Shown here piece by piece: positions 36,678 to 45,493 of a DNA stretch of 64,000 nucleotides (the stretch's first letter is position 1; each line of letters begins with the position of its first letter). The notes beneath the pieces are model-generated. The model did not search any database. It was not told the origin of the DNA and saw nothing but the letters and a program-made list of their open reading frames with translations. The position numbers and the translations under genes were made by a program. The stretch is from Hoyosella levis (lineage in GTDB: Bacteria > Actinomycetota > Actinomycetes > Mycobacteriales > Mycobacteriaceae), in NCBI RefSeq assembly GCF_026008515.1, contig NZ_BQYM01000003.1:124001-188000 (forward strand), given 5' to 3'.

Positions 36678-38697
36678 GCAGCGCTGCGAGCGCGTCACTG
36701 TCGCCCACGGGCGCCTGGCACATCGTGCCCCGGCACACGTAGGCCGCTGGCTGGCCGTCAATGGGAGGACGGTCGGCCAGCGGCGGCGTGGTGCCGGCTT
36801 CGGCAGCAACCACGATGGCACCGCCTGGTGATTTCTTCCGGGCGGCCGCGAGCAAGCCACCATCCCCGCCCGCCGTCGTGCTGATCGCTATCTCGATGGG
36901 CCCATGCACGGCAGCTTCCGCCACCGCGAACCAGTGCCCCGCCGAGCGTGGCGCCCGCTGGATCGGCAGCACCGCCCGCGCCAAGGACGCTTCCGCATGC
37001 TCCCGGTACCGGATAGCCTTCTCGGGCTCCGCGATCACCGCGAGCGAGAGCAATGCCTCGGTGATCGTCGACGCCCCAGATGGGGTGGCCCCGTCCAGCG
37101 GATCTCGGGGGCGCGCGAGCAGGGCCTCGGCATCGTCAGCGGTATCGAACCAGCTTCCCGGCGCATCCGGATCAGCAAAGTGCAGGAGCGCGATGTCAGC
37201 AAGCTCCTCCGCGCGCGCCCGCCAGTGATCCTCGCCGGTGGCCTGGTAGAGCGCGAGCAAAGCCACGGCCAGCGCGCCATGATCGTCAAGGACCGCGGCG
37301 GCGTCTCCGACCGAGCCGCCCAGCGAGGCACGGCGTAGCCGCCCCTCCACCACGTGGGTCGCCAGCAAGTACTCGGCAGCCACGCGGGCCTGCTGGACAT
37401 AGTCCGGCTCGTCGAGCGCCAGGCCAGCCTCAACGAGCGCGGTGATAGCGAGCCCGTTCCATGCGGTGACGACCTTGTCATCGCGCTCCGGCTGGGGACG
37501 CTGGTCCCGCGCGGCGCGCAAGGTGGCACGGACCCTAGCGAAGCGCTCCTCGTCATCGGGATCCCCGGGCAGCTGCAGCACGCTCTGCGCGCCCTCGAAC
37601 GTGCCCGTGCTGCCGACCGCGAACAGGCTTGCCGCCCACAATCCGTCCTCGAGGCCGAGGACGTCCATCAATTCCTGCGACGTCCACGCGTACGTCAGGC
37701 CCTCCACGCCTTCGGTGTCGGCATCGAAGGCGGAGGCGAATCCCCCTTCTGGGGTGCGCAGGTCCTTCAGGAGGAAGCCCGCGGTCTCCCGCGCCACCCG
37801 CGCGGCGAGCGGATCGCCCGTGCAGCGCGCGAGGTGCGCATAGAACCGCAGCAGCAGGGCGTTGTCGTAGAGCATCTTCTCGAAGTGCGGCACCACCCAG
37901 TCAGCATCGACCGCATACCGGGAGAACCCGCCCGCGAGCTGGTCATAGATCCCGCCACGTGCCATGCCTGCGGCAGCGCGCCCGATCGTTGGCAGACCGT
38001 CCCCGGTGCGCTCGTAGTGGCGCAGCAGGCCCTCGAGAACCGCGGAGGGCGGGAACTTCGGCGCGCCCCCGAACCCGCCGCGGGTGGTGTCCTCATCGGC
38101 AATGATCGCGGCCGCGGCCGCGTCGAGCATCGCGGCATCGGGTAGTCGCTCGCCCGTCGGCAGGGCGGCCGCGTTCTCGCGCAGGGCCGCGGTCACCGAG
38201 CCTGCCGCGCGGTGCACATCGTCTCGGCGGTCCCGCCAGGTGCCCGAGATCGCGGAGAGCACCTGCGGGAACGTCGGCATGCTGCCGCGCGGCCGCGCCG
38301 GGAAGTAGGTGCCGCAGTAGAACGGCTCGCCCCCAGGGGTGAGGAAGCACGTCATGGGCCAGCCACCCTGGCCGGTCATGGCGACGGTGGCGTTCATGTA
38401 GATCGCATCAAGATCGGGGCGTTCCTCCCGGTCCACCTTGATGCACACGAAATCGCGATTCATCTGGGCCGCGATCAGCTCGTCCTCGAAAGATTCGTGC
38501 GCCATCACATGGCACCAGTGGCAGGAGGCATAGCCGATCGACAACAGGATCGGCACGTCACGCTCGCGCGCCCACTCCAGAGCATCGCTGGACCATTCCT
38601 GCCAATGCACCGGGTTGCTGGCATGCTGGCGCAAGTACGGGCTCGACGCCCGGCCGAGCATATTGCGCGCCCGCTCCTGCTCCCCGGCGTTGCTCAC
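36658..38697 (-). CDS. Thioredoxin-domain protein of the YyaL/Spermatogenesis-associated 20 family
   Basis: The 679-residue protein begins with a DUF255 thioredoxin-like domain containing YASCHWCHVMAHESF (CxxC at 59-62) and continues into a six-hairpin glycosidase-like domain (for example KMLYDNALLL and WNGLAITALVEAGLAL). The molecular role is unknown. The GTG at 38697 overlaps the stop of the small membrane gene upstream (GTGA), and that gene is close to mca, so the three form an operon. Confidence 0.88.
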   Translation of the reverse strand: MSNAGEQERARNMLGRASSPYLRQHASNPVHWQEWSSDALEWARERDVPILLSIGYASCHWCHVMAHESFEDELIAAQMNRDFVCIKVDREERPDLDAIYMNATVAMTGQGGWPMTCFLTPGGEPFYCGTYFPARPRGSMPTFPQVLSAISGTWRDRRDDVHRAAGSVTAALRENAAALPTGERLPDAAMLDAAAAAIIADEDTTRGGFGGAPKFPPSAVLEGLLRHYERTGDGLPTIGRAAAGMARGGIYDQLAGGFSRYAVDADWVVPHFEKMLYDNALLLRFYAHLARCTGDPLAARVARETAGFLLKDLRTPEGGFASAFDADTEGVEGLTYAWTSQELMDVLGLEDGLWAASLFAVGSTGTFEGAQSVLQLPGDPDDEERFARVRATLRAARDQRPQPERDDKVVTAWNGLAITALVEAGLALDEPDYVQQARVAAEYLLATHVVEGRLRRASLGGSVGDAAAVLDDHGALAVALLALYQATGEDHWRARAEELADIALLHFADPDAPGSWFDTADDAEALLARPRDPLDGATPSGASTITEALLSLAVIAEPEKAIRYREHAEASLARAVLPIQRAPRSAGHWFAVAEAAVHGPIEIAISTTAGGDGGLLAAARKKSPGGAIVVAAEAGTTPPLADRPPIDGQPAAYVCRGTMCQAPVGDSDALAALLTAADG

Positions 38698-38987
38698 TGT
38701 GGCTGGTCCGTTTCCACGGCAGAACGATCGGTACCCTCGTCGACAGCTTGGTCGGGCTCGGGATGGTCCCGCTCGAACGTCTCGGGCAGTTTCGCCAGAT
38801 GCTTGTTCATCGACCGGATCAGCAGGAACAACCCGACCCCGAGCAGCAGGATGATGGCCGCCGCTACTGGCGGTGCCTTGCCGAACTCGGGTCCAGTTGT
38901 CTCGACACCGTTCTGCGCGAGAAAAGTGGCACCCTCGGCCAGCGCCCAGCTACCCCAGGCCGCGACTTCAGGAATGTGGGTGGCCAC
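38694..38987 (-). CDS. Small single-pass membrane protein (Rv1083-like)
   Basis: The 97-residue protein has an N-terminal part with LAEGATFLAQNGVET, one membrane helix (VAAAIILLLGVGLFLLI, about 41-57) and an acidic tail. Its place between mca and the YyaL-like gene is the same as Rv1083 in M. tuberculosis. The GTG start at 38987 has AGGA upstream and lies 2 bases past the mca stop. The function is unknown, but the conserved position suggests a link to mycothiol detoxification. Confidence 0.72.
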   Translation of the reverse strand: MATHIPEVAAWGSWALAEGATFLAQNGVETTGPEFGKAPPVAAAIILLLGVGLFLLIRSMNKHLAKLPETFERDHPEPDQAVDEGTDRSAVETDQPQ

Positions 38988-38989
38988 GA

Positions 38990-39880
38990 TCAGTCCTGCT
39001 CCTTCGCATCATCGTCGGCAACGAGGCCGGCGAACAGATCAGTCTCCGGGATGGCGGTGCGGATCCTCGTCCGAGCAAGCTCGAACTCCTCGGTCGGCCA
39101 CAGCCGCTGCTGCATCTCCAGCGGCACCACGAAGAACGGGCCATTCGGATCCACCTGCGTCGCATGGGCACGCAGCGCGTCATCGCGGAAGGGGAAGTAA
39201 TCGCCACAGGTGATCTGTGTGGTCACGCGGCCCATGATGTCGCCCTGCCGGGGCTTCCAGTTCTCCAGCCACTCGGTATACGGGCTCTCGAGGCCTTGGG
39301 CGAGGAAATCATCGTGGAACAGTTGCATGCGGTCGCGGAGGAAGCCATGCACGTAATAGATCTTCGACGGCTCCCAGGGCTCGCCCGCCTCGGGGAACCG
39401 GGCTAGATCGCCCGCCGCCTCGAACGCCTCCATCGACACCTTGTGGCACATGATGTGATCGGGATGCGGATAGCCACCATTCTCGTCATAGGTGATCATC
39501 ACGTGCGGCTTGAACTCCCGGACCACCCGCACCAGCGCCTCGGTAGCCACCTCCAGCGGCACCACCGCGAACGCATCATCCGGCAGCGGCGGCAACGGAT
39601 CGCCCTGCGGCAAGCCCGAATCCATGAACCCCAGCCAGCGATGCTGAACGCCCAGGATCTTCGCGGCCTGCGCCATCTCCTCCTGCCGCACCTCATTGAT
39701 GCGCTCGAGCACGCCCGGGATATCCATCGCAGGGTTGAGCACATCGCCCCGCTCGCCACCCGTCAAGGTGACGACCATGACGTCATGGCCCTCCTTGGCA
39801 TAGCGGGCCATCGTCGCCGCACCCTTGCTCGCCTCATCATCAGGGTGCGCGTGTACCGCCATGAGCCTCAAACCGGCCAC
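38990..39880 (-). CDS. mca: Mycothiol S-conjugate amidase
   Basis: Mca cleaves mycothiol conjugates of toxins to release mercapturic acids for export. The 296-residue protein has the zinc motif AHPDDE (residues 11-16), GGERGD and the catalytic and zinc region [12 protein letters not shown], as in the LmbE/MshB family; the long C-terminal part is that of Mca rather than MshB. The GTG start has GGAGG 7 bases upstream. It implies that this organism makes mycothiol. Confidence 0.93.
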   Translation of the reverse strand: MAGLRLMAVHAHPDDEASKGAATMARYAKEGHDVMVVTLTGGERGDVLNPAMDIPGVLERINEVRQEEMAQAAKILGVQHRWLGFMDSGLPQGDPLPPLPDDAFAVVPLEVATEALVRVVREFKPHVMITYDENGGYPHPDHIMCHKVSMEAFEAAGDLARFPEAGEPWEPSKIYYVHGFLRDRMQLFHDDFLAQGLESPYTEWLENWKPRQGDIMGRVTTQITCGDYFPFRDDALRAHATQVDPNGPFFVVPLEMQQRLWPTEEFELARTRIRTAIPETDLFAGLVADDDAKEQD

Positions 39881-40153
39881 GAAATCTCCTCCGCATCTCC
39901 CCCGCGCGACCCCTGGGCCGCCTGGTTGCGCCCACGTCTAGCCTGCCGCGCAGTCTCACGATTCCGCATGAGCGGCACTACGGCAACTCACGCGCAGCTC
40001 GCGCGCCACGCTCCATAAGAGGATACGTGTGGGCACCGACGCTTTGCCACGGCGCATCGCCCAGCGCACCGGGCACCGACCGCGGGGCGGGTGGCATCAT
40101 GGGAGGCCAGCACCGCATCCACCACCCCAGCACGACCAACGGGAAGCACTGCA

Positions 40154-40591
40154 TTGACCAGCACCCAGCATGACCAGCCCCCGCGATACCCCGAAGCAGC
40201 GGCGCCCGGGCGAACCAGGCGCTCCCTCGTGATCGCCCTCGGAGTGCTCTTTGCCATTGGGATCGGCGCGATCGCCTACCTCGGCTACCGTCCGATCACG
40301 TCCACGCCCATCGAGGCCGAGGCGCTCGGCTACGAGGTCATCGACGATCGCACCATCGCGCTGCGGTTCAAGGTGGTTCGCGATGAGCCCGGCGCGGACG
40401 TGGTGTGCATCGTGCGCTCCCGGTCCCGCGACGGATCCGAGACCGGGCGGCGGGAAGTCCTCGTGCCCGGCTCCACAAGCAGCGCCGTCGAGGTCAGGAC
40501 GACCATCATCACCTCCAAGCCGCCGGGGATGGCCGAGGTCTACGGCTGCGGCGCAGCCGTCCCGGCGTACCTCGAGCCCCAGGAGGGCTAG
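40154..40591 (+). CDS. DUF4307 membrane protein
   Basis: The protein has a short Pro-rich N-terminus, one membrane helix (SLVIALGVLFAIGIGAIAYLGY) and an extracytoplasmic domain ending near EVYGCGAAVPAYL. This DUF4307 form sits between mca and greA in mycobacteria (Rv1081c-like). The function is unknown. The TTG at 40154 gives the family length of about 145 residues and follows GGGAAG; a GTG at 40091 would add 21 residues. Confidence 0.75.
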   Translation: MTSTQHDQPPRYPEAAAPGRTRRSLVIALGVLFAIGIGAIAYLGYRPITSTPIEAEALGYEVIDDRTIALRFKVVRDEPGADVVCIVRSRSRDGSETGRREVLVPGSTSSAVEVRTTIITSKPPGMAEVYGCGAAVPAYLEPQEG

Positions 40592-40612
40592 TCGGGCTGC
40601 AGGTGGGCGGGA

Positions 40613-40660
40613 GCTCTAGGTGTCGAGGGCTGTAGGTGTCGAGGGCTCTAGGAGTCGGCG
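40613..40660. repeat. Three tandem copies of a 16-bp unit
   Basis: GCTCTAGGTGTCGAGG at 40613 is followed by GCTGTAGGTGTCGAGG at 40629 and GCTCTAGGAGTCGGCG at 40645. It lies 21 bases past the DUF4307 stop, between convergent genes. Confidence 0.75.
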
Positions 40661-40838
40661 CTCGGCGGGGCGATCGCAAATCTGCTAGCCAATGTCTCAT
40701 GACACGCCGCGACACGCGCCCGGGAACGTGACATCAGCTAGCGGATGTTGAGGCACGCCGCTGAGGCACGCGCTCCGCATCCCCACGCTCCGGGGCTGCG
40801 CGCTCCGCAACACCACCACCTCCCTGCCCGCACAGGCG

Positions 40839-40874
40839 CGTGGCCCCGCCCGTGGTCGCACGGACGGGGCCACG
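40839..40874. terminator. Hairpin after the secreted-protein gene
   Basis: The 15-base arms at 40839-40853 and 40860-40874 pair with one mismatch around GGTCGC. It is 9 bases from the stop of the minus-strand gene and lies between convergent genes. Confidence 0.75.
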
Positions 40875-40883
40875 AAGCAGGGC

Positions 40884-41225
40884 TCAGGACTCGAGAGATC
40901 CGGACTCCACCTCGGCGGTAGTGATGTCCGGGACGATCAACGCGCCCGGAGTGCAGGTGACGAGCACTCCGCCAACCAGGTCAGTGGCACCGAGCAGCAC
41001 GAGCATGGCGCTACCATCCGCGTCGGCGGTGCCGCCGAACACCTGCGGCGGCACGGTCACGCACTCGGCCTCGGGCTGGGCGCCGGAGACCGAGACGATG
41101 ATGATCGGTCCGAGTTCCATCGCGGTGGCCCCGAACTCGGTCTGGGCCGAGGCCATCCCCGAGGCCGCGAGCATCATCGGAACGGTGGCGACAGCGGCGA
41201 TTCCCGCGCGCACGACATTTCGCAT
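40884..41225 (-). CDS. Small secreted protein of unknown function
   Basis: The 113-residue precursor has a signal peptide (MRNVVRAGIAAVATVPMMLAA) with a likely cleavage after ASA at residue 27. The mature part has about 86 residues, is rich in Val, Gly and Thr, has two Cys (residues 55 and 91) that could form one disulfide, and has an acidic end. No family was recognised. GGGAGA lies 8 bases before the ATG. Confidence 0.65.
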   Translation of the reverse strand: MRNVVRAGIAAVATVPMMLAASGMASAQTEFGATAMELGPIIIVSVSGAQPEAECVTVPPQVFGGTADADGSAMLVLLGATDLVGGVLVTCTPGALIVPDITTAEVESGSLES

Positions 41226-41615
41226 GGATCGTTCTCCCTTGATCAGGAACGGACAGTGACGGGCGTCACTGACGACCAGAATGCTTGATTGCGTACGCTT
41301 CCGTAGCTGTTTCCGCTCGAAACGCCCTGGGGCGAAAGCCGATCGCATCAATCCGACAGATCCGGCATATGCTGCGGAACGACCCCGATCGAGCGATGAC
41401 GGGCAGGCATTCGGCAAGCCGCGGTTCGGGTTTCATTAGACCGTTGTTCATGCGAACGACGTGTATCCTGTATGGGCACGGCCCTGAGTGGGGCCGTGTA
41501 CGCGCATGTGGGAGCACTTGTTCCCAATGGCATGGCGACCGTGGATGGTTCCCGGTCCGCCCGGCTTGGGCTCGGTGCCACGCGCACCAGCCACAGTATA
41601 AAGGAGTGATCGACA
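41226..41615. other. Divergent intergenic region upstream of greA
   Basis: This 390-base gap separates the secreted-protein gene (-) from greA (+). It holds a hairpin at 41480-41501 (CACGGCCC pairing with GGGCCGTG) that would lie in the greA leader. AT-richer patches near 41276-41300 and 41420-41475 probably contain the promoters. No gene was seen in it. Confidence 0.5.
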
Positions 41616-42110
41616 ATGACCGACACGAAGGCGAGCTGGCTCACCCAGGAGTCGTACGACAAGCTCGATCGTGAACTCCAGGCGCTCATCGCTAATCGAC
41701 CCGTGATCGCCGCGGAGATCAACGCGCGACGCGAGGAAGGCGACCTTCGGGAGAATGGCGGATACCACGCTGCCCGCGAGGAGCAGGGGCAGCAGGAAGC
41801 CCGGATCCGCCAGCTGCAGGAACTGCTCAACAACGCCAAGGTCGGTCAGGCGCCCAAGCAGTCCGGCGTTGCTCTTCCCGGATCCGTCGTCACGGTCTAC
41901 TACGGCGGCGACGAATCAGATACCGAGACGTTCCTCATCGCGACCCGCGAGGAGAGCACGGCGACGGATGAGCTCGAGACCTACTCCCCCAGCTCCCCCC
42001 TTGGCTCGGCATTGATCGACGCCAAGGTCGGTGAGACGAAGGAGTACAAGCTGCCGAACGGCAAGATCATGACCGTGACCCTCACCAAGGCAGAGCCCTA
42101 TCACGGCTGA
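41616..42110 (+). CDS. greA: Transcription elongation factor GreA
   Basis: GreA helps stalled RNA polymerase cut its backtracked RNA. The 164-residue protein has the N-terminal coiled coil with the tip acidic residues in [19 protein letters not shown], and the C-terminal FKBP-like domain with [20 protein letters not shown] lies 9 bases before the ATG. A textbook terminator follows. Confidence 0.95.
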   Translation: MTDTKASWLTQESYDKLDRELQALIANRPVIAAEINARREEGDLRENGGYHAAREEQGQQEARIRQLQELLNNAKVGQAPKQSGVALPGSVVTVYYGGDESDTETFLIATREESTATDELETYSPSSPLGSALIDAKVGETKEYKLPNGKIMTVTLTKAEPYHG

Positions 42111-42126
42111 CACCAGCTATTTCGGC

Positions 42127-42167
42127 AAGGGCCCCCAGCGAGACACTGCTGGGGGCCCTTCCGTTTT
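42127..42167 (+). terminator. Intrinsic terminator of greA
   Basis: AAGGGCCCCCAGC (42127-42139) pairs perfectly with GCTGGGGGCCCTT (42148-42160) and is followed by CCGTTTT. It starts 17 bases past the greA stop. Confidence 0.9.
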
Positions 42168-42292
42168 GCTCCAGCTTCTGGCGAGTCCGCTGCTGAGCCC
42201 CGAGCGCGGCGGCGGAGCCCGCACCGATCGCGGCGAGGTTGCTCGGCGAGGACGTGCGGACCGCGATCTCCGCGCCGACGGGGATCGAATCC

Positions 42293-42377
42293 TGCTTCCG
42301 CGATCCCGCATCCACTGGCAGCGGGCGAGCACGAGGAGTCCGACGGGCTGCTGCGCCAGTATTTTCCCAAGGGCACC
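42293..42377 (+). pseudogene. Relic of an IS30-family transposase C-terminus
   Basis: Three conserved blocks of the IS30 transposase end occur in the right order and spacing but in three different frames: CFRDPAS (42293-42313), HWQR (42313-42324) and GLLRQYFPKGT (42345-42377). Intact IS30 enzymes read C-DP-S-PWQRG, then ten codons from the Trp to GLLRQYFPKGT. Here that distance is 29 bases, one short of 30. The rest of the element is not recognisable in the 370-base gap between greA and the next gene, and I see no intact ends. Confidence 0.65.
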
Positions 42378-42481
42378 CTACTGACCCACGCTGATGCCTC
42401 GATCCCTGGAATCCGCCCATGGGCATGGGCACGGGATCGCCTGGCGCACTGCGTTCCTTGTCCGGCTCCGGTACCAGGTTC

Positions 42482-43597
42482 TCAGCGTGGCCGTCGGTCG
42501 GAGTACTCGATGTAGCCGCGTCCGGTGATGGTGCGGCCCTTGTGGTCGGCAGTGTAGACGTAGCCGGCGATGCTGTTGACGCCGGCGTAGAGCCACTGGG
42601 TGTCGACTGTTCCGTTGATTGTGCTGACGACCCGGTTGCCATCGCGGATCGTCCAGGTGAACGCCGCCGGCATGGCCATCGATTCACCGTCTGGCCCGAT
42701 AATGGGCTCGCCCTGGAACCTCGTGACCTCGAAGCGAACCGAGTGGCCGATCCGTTGTGGACCGCTATTGGCGGTGCACTCGGTCGCGAACAGGGCGAGG
42801 GGAACATCGGATCCGATGCCGGTCCCGACGAGGAGCAGCTGGGTGCTCTCATCGAGATTGAGCACGTGGTAGGTGAAGAAGTCGAACGGCGCCTTGAGCT
42901 TGGCTGGCAGGGGCTTATCGAGGATCATCGTCGGGAAATGCCCCTTGCCGTACTCGAACGAGCAGAGCCCGGATACTTCGGTGCGGTGGCCATTGTGGGT
43001 GAGGGTGCCACGATAGCGACTGAGCAACGCGAGGTGCGTGTAGTACGGCCGTTTGGTGAACCACGTGACATCGCCTGTGGCGGTGATCTCGAGATCGGTT
43101 TCGAAGCCTGGGCGTGCGCTCTGGAGCCGGAAGCTCGGATAGGTGCCGGAGATGATGTAGTCCGGACCGAACCGCAGCATTGAGCCACCGGGCGCGAATT
43201 CGGTGTCGTCGCGCCCGTGGATGCTGAACGGGTCGTGAGTCGTTGCCGCTGTGCCATGGCCGACCGTCGCGGTGTCGCGGTGCCGGCCGCGGAGCGCGAA
43301 GTCGACGTCCCACGCGCGGAACCCGGTGTAGCCGATGATGGTCATGTTCGCCATGAAGTGATGCGGTGCTGGAAGGTCCGGAATCATGATCCCGTAGTGC
43401 GCCACGCCCTGGCCGAAGCGGCTTTGCGACGGCGGGGTGAATGCCGGGAGAGCGGTATCAGCAGGAAAATCACGCCCGACGACCCCGATGACGTGTGGGG
43501 CAATCTTCGCGATGATGTTCTTGCCAATGCCCAGATCCGCGGCGGGGTCCAGCATGACCGCTTGCGGCTCTTGCTTATTTGTATCCTGGATAGGCAT
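42482..43597 (-). CDS. Uncharacterised protein of the OYE operon
   Basis: The 371-residue protein was not recognised as a named family. It is rich in beta-type sequence with many aromatic residues, for example HYGIMIPDLPAPHHFMANMTIIGYTGF and WFTKRPYYTHLALLSRY, and could be a two-lobed lipocalin-like fold such as CrtC/AttH proteins; that is a guess. There is no signal peptide. It is the last gene of the minus-strand operon with the SRPBCC and flavoprotein genes. The ATG at 43597 gives a compact start. Confidence 0.6.
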   Translation of the reverse strand: MPIQDTNKQEPQAVMLDPAADLGIGKNIIAKIAPHVIGVVGRDFPADTALPAFTPPSQSRFGQGVAHYGIMIPDLPAPHHFMANMTIIGYTGFRAWDVDFALRGRHRDTATVGHGTAATTHDPFSIHGRDDTEFAPGGSMLRFGPDYIISGTYPSFRLQSARPGFETDLEITATGDVTWFTKRPYYTHLALLSRYRGTLTHNGHRTEVSGLCSFEYGKGHFPTMILDKPLPAKLKAPFDFFTYHVLNLDESTQLLLVGTGIGSDVPLALFATECTANSGPQRIGHSVRFEVTRFQGEPIIGPDGESMAMPAAFTWTIRDGNRVVSTINGTVDTQWLYAGVNSIAGYVYTADHKGRTITGRGYIEYSDRRPR

Positions 43598-43650
43598 ATG
43601 GGGTGCTTTCTTCTTCACTGCTGCAACAGGGCTGCATGGGTGAGACGTGG

Positions 43651-44139
43651 TTATCGCGAGAAGTGTCGCGTGGTGTCTCGGATGAACCCGTCGAACAGGA
43701 TCCTCCGAGTGAGGGGTTGCGCGACGGCGAGGGGCAACCGCATGCCGTTCCGTGGCTCGAACGCGAATTGCCAGGTGAAGCGGCACCCATCGGGTGTGGG
43801 GGTCACCGCGTAGCTCTCGGCGAACGACCGGAACACCGGGAGGCTCGACGCCTCGACGAAGAACGCGTGACGGCGGGTGTCGGAGTCCCAGGAGAAGAAC
43901 TGCTCGCGCAGGGTCAGAACCTTGCCGACGGTCACCGTACGTGTCGTGCCTACACCGAACGGCCGGGAACTGGTGTATCCGCCGCTGAGCATCTGGCACC
44001 AAGCGAGCGGGCGGTCAGCAACGAGGCCCGACCAGATGCGGTCGGCCTCCACGGTCAGGTCAAGGTCGTATCGCAGTGTGTGCGCGGCGGTGTCGAAGTA
44101 CGACAGATCGGCGACGCGCTCCATCGGGAACCATGGCAT
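43651..44139 (-). CDS. SRPBCC superfamily protein
   Basis: The 162-residue protein has the helix-grip layout of SRPBCC/polyketide-cyclase-like proteins: an early strand YDLDLTVEADRIWSGLV, a central hydrophobic cavity part and the long C-terminal helix QPLTRRILFDGFIRDTTRHF. Such proteins bind small hydrophobic ligands. GAAAGG precedes the ATG by about 9 bases. It lies 28 bases after the flavoprotein gene, so they are co-transcribed. Confidence 0.68.
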   Translation of the reverse strand: MPWFPMERVADLSYFDTAAHTLRYDLDLTVEADRIWSGLVADRPLAWCQMLSGGYTSSRPFGVGTTRTVTVGKVLTLREQFFSWDSDTRRHAFFVEASSLPVFRSFAESYAVTPTPDGCRFTWQFAFEPRNGMRLPLAVAQPLTRRILFDGFIRDTTRHFSR

Positions 44140-44167
44140 GCTTGCGGACCTTTCATTGGGCGAGTTG

Positions 44168-45397
44168 TCAGGGAATCAGTCGGCGCAGGATGTATGGCAC
44201 CGTGCGGGAGAGGTAGTGGGCCATCGTGATGTAGGGGCTGCGGTCGGGCGCGGGATCCTTGCCCTCGCCCAGTCGCCAGAGCTGGGTGGTGTGCCAGACG
44301 ATGTTTCCGAGACCGTCAATCTGCTTGATGCCGGTGTTGCGTTGCCGGGCGATGCTTCTCGGTGCGTCTCCATCGAGGAGCCGGTTGGGAAAGTCCGGAA
44401 CAAGGGCGAGCGGGCGAGCAACCCCGGCAAGATCGACCGCGTTGGACTCGATGGCCGCGCTCATGCCCTCCGCGGTGCGGAAACCGCCGGTGAGCAGAAG
44501 TGGTGTGGAGACCTCGGAACGAATCCGCTCCGCGAAGTCAAGGAAGTACGCTTCCCGCTTCCGCGTACTGGACTTGGCCTCGGCGACCCCCATGAACGCG
44601 ACCGTTTCGTAGGTGCCACCGGAGATCTCGAGCACATCGATCGATTCGGCATCGAGCGCGCGCGCCACTTCGGCGGCCTCGTCCTCGTCGAAGCCGCCCG
44701 ACTGGAAGTCGGCCGAGTTGAGCTTTACCGCCAGGGTCGCCGACGGTCCAATCGCCGCGCGCGCCGCGCGCACGACCTCCAGCAGGAATCTACGCCGGTT
44801 GCGCGCATCCCCGCCCCAGCGGTCGGTGCGCCGATTGGTGGCGGGCGAAAGGAACTGACTGATCAGATACCCGTGGGCGGCGTGGATCTCGATTCCGTCG
44901 AATCCTGCCGAGACGAGAACGCGCGCTGTCTCGGCGAACTTGGCGACAAGACCTACGATCTCGCTGTCGGTCAATTCACGAGGCGTGAGGTACAGCCCGG
45001 CGCTGCCAGTGAGGCGGACTGCCGAAGGCGCGACCGGTCGCATATTGAGATTCGCTGGAATCTGCCTGCCGGGGTGATTGATCTGCGCCCATACCTGTGA
45101 GCCGGATGATTTGGCCGCGGTCGCCCACTCGCTCAACAACGCGAGGTCGCGCTCATCATCGACCACCACGTTGCCTACTTCGCCGATCGCAGTCCGGTCG
45201 ACCATGATGTTGCCGGTGATGAGCACTGAGGCTCCAGAGTTGGCCCACCGCTGATAGAGCCGCACGTGGCCCTGCGTGGGCGAGAGCCCGAAGTCGCCGA
45301 GGCACTCGGACATCGCCGACTTCACGATCCGGTTCTTGAGCACGACTCCGTTCTGCAGGGTCAGAGGTTGGGCCAGAGGGGCGACGGTGTTCAGCAT
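44168..45397 (-). CDS. Old yellow enzyme family NADH:flavin oxidoreductase
   Basis: The 409-residue protein is an FMN barrel of the OYE type: KNRIVKSAMSE at the start, QINHPGRQ, EIHAAHGYLISQFLSPATNRRTDRWGG with the substrate His pair, and a late LTGGFR. OYEs reduce activated C=C bonds such as enones, quinones or nitro compounds. It leads an operon and diverges from a TetR regulator, with two related operator-like sites in between. Confidence 0.87.
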   Translation of the reverse strand: MLNTVAPLAQPLTLQNGVVLKNRIVKSAMSECLGDFGLSPTQGHVRLYQRWANSGASVLITGNIMVDRTAIGEVGNVVVDDERDLALLSEWATAAKSSGSQVWAQINHPGRQIPANLNMRPVAPSAVRLTGSAGLYLTPRELTDSEIVGLVAKFAETARVLVSAGFDGIEIHAAHGYLISQFLSPATNRRTDRWGGDARNRRRFLLEVVRAARAAIGPSATLAVKLNSADFQSGGFDEDEAAEVARALDAESIDVLEISGGTYETVAFMGVAEAKSSTRKREAYFLDFAERIRSEVSTPLLLTGGFRTAEGMSAAIESNAVDLAGVARPLALVPDFPNRLLDGDAPRSIARQRNTGIKQIDGLGNIVWHTTQLWRLGEGKDPAPDRSPYITMAHYLSRTVPYILRRLIP

Positions 45398-45415
45398 GTG
45401 CTGCTCCCAAGGTTG

Positions 45416-45479
45416 AGACGACTGGTCATCTCACTGAGTAGACAGCCTAGTGCTACGCTGTGTCAAGACGACCGGTCAT
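45416..45479. promoter_or_regulatory. Twin operator-like sites between OYE and TetR genes
   Basis: AGACGACTGGTCAT (45416-45429) and AGACGACCGGTCAT (45466-45479) differ by one base. They lie at the two edges of the divergent promoter region, one near each start codon. The core GACCGGTC is palindromic. This is the layout expected for a TetR protein that controls both its own gene and the OYE operon. Confidence 0.65.
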
Positions 45480-45493
45480 ATTCAAGGAAAGAC

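Noticed and set aside
41447-41472. TTGTTC and TATCCT as a greA promoter
   Set aside because: The spacing is 14 bases, too short to claim.
42280-42305. GATCGAATCC resembling a tRNA T-arm
   Set aside because: No acceptor stem, D-arm or anticodon arm can be drawn around it; the same bases fit the IS30 relic.
42111-42481. A 72-residue plus-strand frame in the gap after greA
   Set aside because: It begins in the terminator region and crosses the transposase relic in the wrong frames; there is no ribosome site or domain.
45458-45463. A TTGACA (minus strand) as -35 of the OYE operon
   Set aside because: No acceptable -10 lies at the right distance, so it is not reported as a promoter.
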